Assembly: GCA_964344185.1 (NCBI GenBank)
Contig: CAYFMN010000026.1
Location: 1-64,000 of the forward strand
Origin: JAJDAT01 sp964344185
Lineage (GTDB): Bacteria > Nitrospinota > Nitrospinia > Nitrospinales > JAJDAT01
DNA length: 64,000 nucleotides
Direction of reading: 5' to 3'
Shown: positions 59,099 to 64,000 of the stretch, piece by piece
How the letters are laid out: every line of letters starts with the position of its first letter
Numbering within the stretch: the stretch's first letter is position 1
Made by a program: the position numbers and the translations under genes
The notes under the pieces: generated by a model
Seen by the model: only the letters and a program-made list of their open reading frames with translations
What the model was told of the DNA's origin: nothing
Databases searched by the model: none

Positions 59099-59692
59099 TT
59101 ATTTATTTTTCAACGCTAAATAGCCGAAGGAATAAGTCCATTTATCCGACTCGTCAGCGTCGGGCCGCGCCATTTGTCTAGCCGGTAAGTGACATCCAAC
59201 GCAATCGGTTTTGTAATCTGTGGAAACCGTCTTAATCGGGTCATCCGCATTAAATAAAGACCATCCCCAACCGTCTCCCCATAACTTGGATTTTTGAAAG
59301 CGATTCTGAGTATCCCGAACTAAAACAAACCAACCTTTAATTTTAGTGGCGTGGCTTACCGCCGGACCTGTTGTCATAGACATGGTTTTTGTATTCAGTA
59401 ATTCTTTGACCAACACGGCTCCATCAGGATATTTGCCATGTTTGCGGTAATAAGCGATGGTTTCGGGTTGAGTGTAGACGATATGATATTCCTTCGCTCC
59501 GTCGTTTCCTTCCGTATTGGCGTGAGACCAGGTTCCAAGTGTTGACCATTGAGTGTAGTTGTCAGGAACGCTAATCTCGCCTGTTTTCATGTTTACATTT
59601 GGAGCGAAGGGTTTTTCGGCATGCGATATAGCGACTAACGCGCTTAACGTTATTAAAATTAAAGCTGAAATTACTGTGATTTTATTCTTCAT
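59099..59692 (-). CDS. Cytochrome P460-domain protein
   Basis: A 197-residue secreted c-type haem protein. Signal peptide about 1-25. P460 domain 'PDNYTQWSTLGTWSHANTEG' and 'YHIVYTQPETIAYYRKHGKYPDGAVLVKEL'. The haem-binding C-V-G-C-H is at residues 164-168. Known P460 enzymes oxidise hydroxylamine or NO and carry a lysine-haem cross-link; the lysines in 'VLVKELLNTK' are candidates but cannot be proven. Many family members are of unknown function. A terminator separates it from the YHS gene. Confidence 0.88.
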   Translation of the reverse strand: MKNKITVISALILITLSALVAISHAEKPFAPNVNMKTGEISVPDNYTQWSTLGTWSHANTEGNDGAKEYHIVYTQPETIAYYRKHGKYPDGAVLVKELLNTKTMSMTTGPAVSHATKIKGWFVLVRDTQNRFQKSKLWGDGWGWSLFNADDPIKTVSTDYKTDCVGCHLPARQMARPDADESDKWTYSFGYLALKNK

Positions 59693-59734
59693 GTCTTTCC
59701 TTTAAAGTTTTTAGAGTTTAAAAAAGAGAGAAAG

Positions 59735-59784
59735 AAAAAGAGGAATCTGATTTCCAATGCAGGAAACTCGATCCCTCTTTTTTT
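59735..59784 (-). terminator. Terminator after the YHS gene
   Basis: On the minus strand AAAAAGAGG(G) pairs with CCTCTTTTT around an inner TTTCC/GGAAA stem, ending in a T-rich run. Confidence 0.75.
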
Positions 59785-59798
59785 AAGCAAATAGCTAA

Positions 59799-60281
59799 TT
59801 AAAGTTCCGCTGGATGTTTGTGCGCGATTTTTTTCCAGTTAGAATCGGCTTTTGCTATGTAACCGCTAACGTCTTCGTTCCATTTGTTTTGAATACTTTT
59901 ATCTAAATTTAAATACAATTTGTTATCGACAATTTTCCATCGATAAGGATCTGAATGAAATTTTTTGCCGACTGCAACGCCGTATGCGCAATAACCGCCA
60001 TACTGCGGCGCGTATTTAGCAGGGTTAGCTTTAAATCTTTCCATGCGCTCTTTAGTCGAAAATAAATAGACGCCGCCATTGTAGGTTGCCGTGTGATAAC
60101 CGCTTCCCCTCATTGGTTTGCCCATTTCAAAATAAGCGACAGGATCGTAACCGCTCATCACCGGCGTAGAGTTTTCGGTTCCATTGGTCGTCATTCCCGC
60201 CGAAGCTCCATTAGCTACCAAAGCGATTAATAAAGAAGCCAGCGCAAAAAGTTTGGATCCTCGTTTAAATACAAAATTCAT
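59799..60281 (-). CDS. Secreted YHS-domain protein
   Basis: A 160-residue protein with a signal peptide (about 1-28, 'LFALASLLIALVANGASA'). The YHS-type domain follows: 'MSGYDPVAYFEMGKPMRGSGYHTATYNGGVYLFSTKERMERFKANPAKYAPQYGGYCAYGVAVGKKF'. Related periplasmic YHS proteins are linked to metal, notably copper, handling. Only one Cys is visible in the domain, so metal binding is uncertain. It is transcribed divergently from the TetR gene and shares its operator. Confidence 0.88.
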   Translation of the reverse strand: MNFVFKRGSKLFALASLLIALVANGASAGMTTNGTENSTPVMSGYDPVAYFEMGKPMRGSGYHTATYNGGVYLFSTKERMERFKANPAKYAPQYGGYCAYGVAVGKKFHSDPYRWKIVDNKLYLNLDKSIQNKWNEDVSGYIAKADSNWKKIAHKHPAEL

Positions 60282-60335
60282 TACGGACTCTCCTAAAATT
60301 TTTCAGGTTAAAAAAGTTAAAAATTCTGATAAAAA

Positions 60336-60488
60336 TTACACAGATTAGTATACTTAATTTGAAAAACCTTACAGATGGTGAAAATATTTTTTACAGCAAT
60401 AAAATCAGGTATTTTGTTATAATTTTTTTGAGATATGAAAATTTTTTTGAAATTTATTTACAATTAAATATACTAATTAGTGTATTAA
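60336..60488. promoter_or_regulatory. Two matching operators between the YHS and TetR genes
   Basis: The site 60336-60359 (read on the minus strand: AATTAAGTATACTAAT, then CTGTGTA) and the site 60462-60488 (plus strand: AATTAAATATACTAAT, then TAGTGTA) agree at about 20 of 24 positions. The second is nearly palindromic. One lies upstream of each divergent gene, about 20-55 bases from the start codons. Confidence 0.7.
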
Positions 60489-60507
60489 GAATGACGGAAA
60501 TAATAAG

Positions 60508-61077
60508 ATGATTCGATCTTCGAAACGTGAAAAATTAATTAAGGCGGCTTTAGAATTATTTTCCAAGAATGGTTTTCACGCGGTGGGAGTGGATACAATT
60601 TCGGAAAAAGCGAGCGTGACCAAAAGAACGCTTTACCACCACTTTAAATCTAAGGAAGAGCTTATCCTGGCGGCGTTACGTTACTATGACGAGCGGTTTC
60701 GGAATGATTTTATGCGCGCTGTTGAAGAAAAAACTGAAAGCCCAGTTGGTCGTTTGTTAGCTGTTTTTGACGTTGTAGAGGAGTGGTTCGCGGGCGACTT
60801 TGCCGGATGTTTGTTTGTCGGAGCAATGGGGGAATATCCGGAAGAAGATTCTCCTATTAGGAGAGTTTGTCAGGAGTCGAAATCTTTGACTCAAGCATAC
60901 ATAAAAAGTTTGGCCGAAAAAGCGCAATTAGAAGGCGCCGATCAATTAGCGGAACAAATCGTTTTGTTAATAGAAGGCGCAATAACAATGGCGCAAGTGA
61001 ACAACTCTTCTATAAGCGCACTCCGAGCGAAAAAAGCCGCTGAGATTCTTATTCAAAGCGCGGGAGTTTCCGTTTAA
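60508..61077 (+). CDS. TetR-family regulator
   Basis: A 189-residue regulator. The N-terminal HTH is 'KREKLIKAALELFSKNGFHAVGVDTISEKASVTKRTLYHHFKSKEELILAAL' (about 6-57). The C-terminal ligand domain is typical of the group with 'DFAGCLFVGAMGEYPEEDSPIRRVCQES'. It probably represses itself and the divergent YHS gene through the two matching sites. Ligand unknown. Confidence 0.92.
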   Translation: MIRSSKREKLIKAALELFSKNGFHAVGVDTISEKASVTKRTLYHHFKSKEELILAALRYYDERFRNDFMRAVEEKTESPVGRLLAVFDVVEEWFAGDFAGCLFVGAMGEYPEEDSPIRRVCQESKSLTQAYIKSLAEKAQLEGADQLAEQIVLLIEGAITMAQVNNSSISALRAKKAAEILIQSAGVSV

Positions 61078-61111
61078 AGGGCGGTATGTTTCTTTAAAGA
61101 TAATATTGATG

Positions 61112-61678
61112 TTATGGTTTTAAAGTTTCCAACATCGCTTTGGACATTTTGCGGAAATTACTTTTTCCGCCAAAGGCTCTCGCCGAAAGTTGAGCCCCCT
61201 GCAAAAAGGAAAGAAACATTAAAGACATATTTTTAGGCGAAGAGTTACAAAGTATCGATTTATCTTTTTTTCCCTGCTCAAAAACCTTTTCAATTATTTT
61301 GAGCGTATTTTGGATGGCTTGCTCCAAAGCTTCTTGCGAGCTTGGTTGCAGGCTTTCCCTTTCGGCGCTCAACATGCCTACCAAGCAAGCTTTGCCGCCT
61401 TCAAGTCCTTGTTCAAACGTTTTTGTGAAAGCGGTCAGTTTTTCAAAAGCGGTTTTCTTTCCCAGGGCTATTTCATCGTAAGATTTTCCATAAATCTCCT
61501 GACAGTGTCCAATCAATTCGCAAATCAATTCTTCCTTGTTGGAAAAATAATGAAATAGGCTGGCTTTTCGTATGCCTACAACTTCGCTAATTTCTTGAAA
61601 GCTTACGTCGTTAACTCCGCGTTTTTGAATAAGCTCCTCGGCGGCTTTGAGTATTTGAATTCGGTTAGAAGGTTTCAT
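61112..61678 (-). CDS. TetR-family regulator
   Basis: A 188-residue regulator. HTH 'RIQILKAAEELIQKRGVNDVSFQEISEVVGIRKASLFHYFSNKEELICELI'. The C-terminal part has 'GGKACLVGMLSAERESL', with a Cys as in AcrR/NemR-like regulators that sense electrophiles. Its ATG is inside a 40-bp palindrome that also holds a promoter. It is divergent from an Old Yellow Enzyme and peroxiredoxin pair, closely resembling nemR-nemA arrangements, so it probably controls them. Confidence 0.92.
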   Translation of the reverse strand: MKPSNRIQILKAAEELIQKRGVNDVSFQEISEVVGIRKASLFHYFSNKEELICELIGHCQEIYGKSYDEIALGKKTAFEKLTAFTKTFEQGLEGGKACLVGMLSAERESLQPSSQEALEQAIQNTLKIIEKVFEQGKKDKSILCNSSPKNMSLMFLSFLQGAQLSARAFGGKSNFRKMSKAMLETLKP

Positions 61679-61716
61679 ATTGACAGACTACCAACCGTTT
61701 GGTAGTCTGTCAATAT
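61677..61716. promoter_or_regulatory. 40-bp perfect palindrome: operator with mirrored promoters
   Basis: 18-bp arms (61677-61694 and 61699-61716) with a 4-base centre. Because of the symmetry, TTGACA, 17 bases, TAGTCT reads in both directions, so one site could hold the tetR and the oxidoreductase promoters. It includes the tetR start codon. Confidence 0.7.
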
Positions 61717-61760
61717 TAATTTACAAATTCTGAAACTTTGACCGCGCGTTCGACGCCATT

Positions 61761-62882
61761 TTGAGGATTTATTCAATGACCGATCATTCGAATTCGAAGC
61801 AATTGCTCACCCCGTTTAAATTAGGCGACCTTGAGTTAAAAAATCGGGTTGTTCTGTCTCCTTTAACTCGATCCAGGGCGGGTGAGGAGCGAATGCCTAA
61901 CAACTTAATGGCTGAATACTATTCGCAGAGAGCCTCCGCTGGACTTTTAATCACCGAAGCGACGGTAGTGTCCAAACAGGGCAGGGGATGGATCAATACG
62001 CCGGGAATATATTCAGACGAACAAGGCGAAGCTTGGAAAAAAACCACTAAGGCGGTTCATGATAAGGGATCAAAAATCTTTTTACAGTTATGGCATTGCG
62101 GAAGGGCGTCTCACAGCGATTTTCATGAAGGAGATTTGCCGGTAGCTCCTTCGGCGATCAAACTTAATGGAGAGTATATTCACACTCTTCAAGGAAAAAG
62201 GGATTATGAAACTCCAAGAGCTTTAGAGACCGACGAAATTCCTGGGATAGTACAGGATTACAAAACCGCCGCACAAAGGGCGAAAGACGCCGGTTTTGAC
62301 GGAGTGGAAATTCACTCAGCCAATGGATATTTAATTGATCAATTTTTGGAATCCAAGACCAATAAGCGGAACGATCAATATGGAGGCAGTATCGAGAACC
62401 GGTATCGATTGCTTAGAGAAATAGTCGATGCGGTTTTCCAGGTTTGGCCCGCTAATCGAGTTGGTGTGCGGCTAAGTCCTAACGGTACTTATAACGATAT
62501 GGGATCGGAAGATTTTCGCGAAACGTTTACTTACGCCGCCGGGGAATTGAATAAAGCGGGATTGGGTTATCTTCATGTAATGGACGGTTTGGCGTTTGGT
62601 TTTCACGAGCTTGGCGAACCAATGACGCTTAAGGAGTTCCGGGGATTGTTTTCAAATCCCATTATGGGTAATTGTGGATATACGCAGGAGACAGCCGAAA
62701 CCGCTATTAGGGAAAACAACGCCGACTTGATAGCGTTTGGCAGGCCTTTTATCAGTAATCCGGATTTGGTGGAACGATTTCGAAACGATTGGCCTTTAGC
62801 TCCCGACGCGGATTTGAGCGTTTGGTTTTCATTTGAGAAAGAAGGTTATACCGACTTCAAATTTTATTCTCCGACAAATTAA
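61761..62882 (+). CDS. Old Yellow Enzyme family oxidoreductase (NemA-like)
   Basis: A 373-residue FMN-dependent enzyme that reduces activated double bonds or electrophiles with NAD(P)H. Motifs are 'LKNRVVLSPLTRSRAGEERMPNNLMAEYYSQRASAGLLITEATVVS', 'QLWHCGRASH', 'DGVEIHSANGYLIDQFLESKTNKRNDQYGGSIENRYRLLREIV' and 'ADLIAFGRPFISNPDLVERF'. The length is standard. It is preceded by the palindromic operator and followed after 11 bases by a peroxiredoxin-like gene. Confidence 0.94.
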   Translation: MRIYSMTDHSNSKQLLTPFKLGDLELKNRVVLSPLTRSRAGEERMPNNLMAEYYSQRASAGLLITEATVVSKQGRGWINTPGIYSDEQGEAWKKTTKAVHDKGSKIFLQLWHCGRASHSDFHEGDLPVAPSAIKLNGEYIHTLQGKRDYETPRALETDEIPGIVQDYKTAAQRAKDAGFDGVEIHSANGYLIDQFLESKTNKRNDQYGGSIENRYRLLREIVDAVFQVWPANRVGVRLSPNGTYNDMGSEDFRETFTYAAGELNKAGLGYLHVMDGLAFGFHELGEPMTLKEFRGLFSNPIMGNCGYTQETAETAIRENNADLIAFGRPFISNPDLVERFRNDWPLAPDADLSVWFSFEKEGYTDFKFYSPTN

Positions 62883-62893
62883 AGGAAAGCTAA

Positions 62894-63430
62894 ATGACAA
62901 CAAAAAAACTTTCTTCGGGAAGTAAATTGCCAGAAATTACTTTGCCATTGGTTCAAGGAGGCGAAGCGACTTTAGGAAAGCCCGATAAAGAAGGAAATTG
63001 GCGGCTGATATTTGTTTATCGGGGAAAACATTGTCCTGTGTGTAAACAGTACTTGAAAAAACTTGAAAGTTTAAAAGGTGAATTCCTGGCTTTAGGAGCG
63101 GAAGTGATCGCCGTTTCAGGCGATCCAGAAAACAAAGCTATTTCGATGGTCGAGGCGGCGGGATTGAATTTTCCTGTCGCTTATGGACTTTCTATAGAGC
63201 AGATGCAAGAGTTAGGGCTTTATATTTCGAATCCCCGGTCGCCAGAAGAGACGGATCGACCCTTTTCCGAACCTGGTATGTTCGCGATCAATTCTGAAGG
63301 CAAAGTTCAATTGATAGATATATCAAACACGCCGTTCAATAGATCCGACTTAGGCGAATTAGTGGAAACTGTCGAGTGGATTCAGGAAAATAATTATCCC
63401 ATTCGTGGAACGTATGAGGAAAATTTTTGA
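62894..63430 (+). CDS. Peroxiredoxin/AhpC-TSA-like protein
   Basis: A 178-residue thioredoxin-fold protein: 'SGSKLPEITLPLVQGGEATLGK', active-site 'RGKHCPVCKQYLKKLESLKGEFLALGAEVIAVSGDPE' with a C-x-x-C, and 'YGLSIEQMQELGLYIS'. The C-x-x-C is more like thiol-disulfide or redoxin-type proteins than classical 2-Cys peroxiredoxin. It is in an operon with the Old Yellow Enzyme, pointing to an electrophile or oxidant response. Confidence 0.88.
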   Translation: MTTKKLSSGSKLPEITLPLVQGGEATLGKPDKEGNWRLIFVYRGKHCPVCKQYLKKLESLKGEFLALGAEVIAVSGDPENKAISMVEAAGLNFPVAYGLSIEQMQELGLYISNPRSPEETDRPFSEPGMFAINSEGKVQLIDISNTPFNRSDLGELVETVEWIQENNYPIRGTYEENF

Positions 63431-63455
63431 AAATGGTTAAGCTCTGCGTAAGTTT

Positions 63456-63839
63456 TTAATTTTTCTCAAAACAATTTAACGCGTTTTCCAAAATTGCTTG
63501 GCCTTCGTCTTTGGAGTCGCGGGAGATGTTGCCTTTGATGTAGCCGTTTTTTTCTACTTCCAAAACGCTTAGTTCTTCGTTCATCTTCTCAATAAACAAA
63601 TAGGTTTTTTCAAGAGTTTGTTTTTGGGTTTCAGATATATTTTCTTTGTTTAAATTATCCCACGCCTCGGTTTTAAAAAACTCTGCTTTACCAAACCCAA
63701 TTTCTACGTCTTTCGAGAATCGGTTGAATTGCCCCAGGCTTTCTTTGAGTTCTTCTTCTAAAAGCTCTAATGGCGTTTTGGGAGGCGGCGTTTTTTCTGT
63801 CTCTCCGCCTAACTTTTTGAATATGTCGAATAGTCCCAT
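63456..63839 (-). CDS. Hypothetical cytoplasmic protein
   Basis: A 127-residue protein starting 'MGLFDIFKKLGGETEKTPPPKTPLELLEEELKES', mainly helical and acidic, without signal or membrane segment. The N-terminal 'MGLFDIFKK' amphipathic stretch and proline linker resemble small membrane-associated or scaffold proteins. I do not recognise the family. It is convergent with the peroxiredoxin-like gene, 25 bases apart. Confidence 0.6.
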   Translation of the reverse strand: MGLFDIFKKLGGETEKTPPPKTPLELLEEELKESLGQFNRFSKDVEIGFGKAEFFKTEAWDNLNKENISETQKQTLEKTYLFIEKMNEELSVLEVEKNGYIKGNISRDSKDEGQAILENALNCFEKN

Positions 63840-63867
63840 AATAAGGAGTTTGTTTTATTAAATCGAG

Positions 63868-63894
63868 GCGACCCTTCGAGAGCCTCAGGGTAAC
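63868..63894. repeat. Dispersed short repeat, second copy
   Basis: GCGACCCTTCGAGAGCCTCA followed by GGGTAAC, closely matching 27890-27916. It lies upstream of the hypothetical gene. The rest of the segment to the window end shows nothing I can support. Confidence 0.5.
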
Positions 63895-64000
63895 AATATA
63901 AAGTTTATTCAGGATGACGCGCGACGCGGTTCGTCCAATATTGTAATCTTTTGAGAATTTAAAAATTCAAAAGTTGTTGATTTAACCTAGATCCTGGTTT

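Noticed and set aside
1..64000. CRISPR array, rRNA genes, intact tRNA genes, integrase or transposase genes
   Set aside because: I looked for regularly spaced repeats, conserved rRNA segments, full cloverleafs and integrase/transposase motifs and found none.

Overview
The window reads as a chromosomal scaffold from a Gram-negative bacterium of moderate-to-low GC. Supporting signs are secreted proteins with Sec signals, sigma-54 activators, a perfect -24/-12 promoter and strong GGAGG ribosome sites. The metabolic core is anaerobic or microaerobic: a fused 2-oxoacid:ferredoxin oxidoreductase, an ADP-forming acyl-CoA synthetase, a group 3b-type NAD(P)-linked [NiFe] hydrogenase with maturation genes, NfnAB and formate-tetrahydrofolate ligase. 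A cytochrome P460 protein is also present. A Nitrospinota-like or related lineage is my best guess, but no phylogenetic marker is present and this is inference. One 10-base N run at 23170-23179 is a scaffold gap inside hypE.

Region 1-12.5 kb is accessory DNA. It holds a partial HEPN gene, remains of a filamentous-phage-like replication module (gene II/X-type Rep split by an in-frame TAA, an excisionase-like HTH gene, a zinc-ribbon membrane protein), and a 5'-truncated ORF ending at a decayed tRNA-Lys-like sequence. Then come a DUF4143 AAA ATPase, an orphan hicB, and hipBA with a truncated hipA. The tRNA 3'-end sequence recurs at about 4.57, 7.67 and 12.25 kb, and a 138-bp block (hicB 3' end plus downstream DNA) is duplicated at 6.27 and 12.11 kb. 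A scrap of an nhaD 3' end lies at 6.01 kb. Two-component genes occupy 7.8-12.1 kb and the intact nhaD follows.

Region 14-20 kb has an ArsR-SRPBCC-SRPBCC operon under a large palindrome, an ankyrin protein, a Ca2+-type P-ATPase and a CBS-pair protein.

Region 20-41 kb is one 20-kb co-directional minus-strand block. Reading with transcription: two very small ORFs and a secreted protein with Asp/Asn-rich calcium-loop-like motifs, porGD-porA-porB, ADP-forming acyl-CoA synthetase, an amino-acid dehydrogenase, an HtrA protease, hydrogenase beta, a cNMP-binding protein, hydrogenase gamma, delta and alpha, a maturation protease, hypA (lacking its zinc ribbon), hypF, hypC, hypD, hypE and a KamA-family radical SAM enzyme. 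With nfnAB at 43.4-45.9 kb this is the gene set expected for oxidising amino-acid-derived 2-oxoacids to acyl-CoA, making ATP by substrate-level phosphorylation and disposing of electrons as H2. Several components can also run in the CO2-fixing direction.

Region 41-64 kb holds ordinary housekeeping, stress and signalling genes: fhs, nfnAB, hsp20, two sigma-54 activators, DUF523/DUF1722, TIGR01777, a Vgb-like propeller, FkbM, HDOD, ArsC, Sel1, a response regulator behind a sigma-54 promoter, P460, YHS, two TetR regulators with clear operators, an Old Yellow Enzyme and a peroxiredoxin-like protein. A TTAA-bounded, about 107-bp foldback repeat occurs at 8.3, 41.0, 44.3 and 56.8 kb, with a half copy at 53.6 kb.
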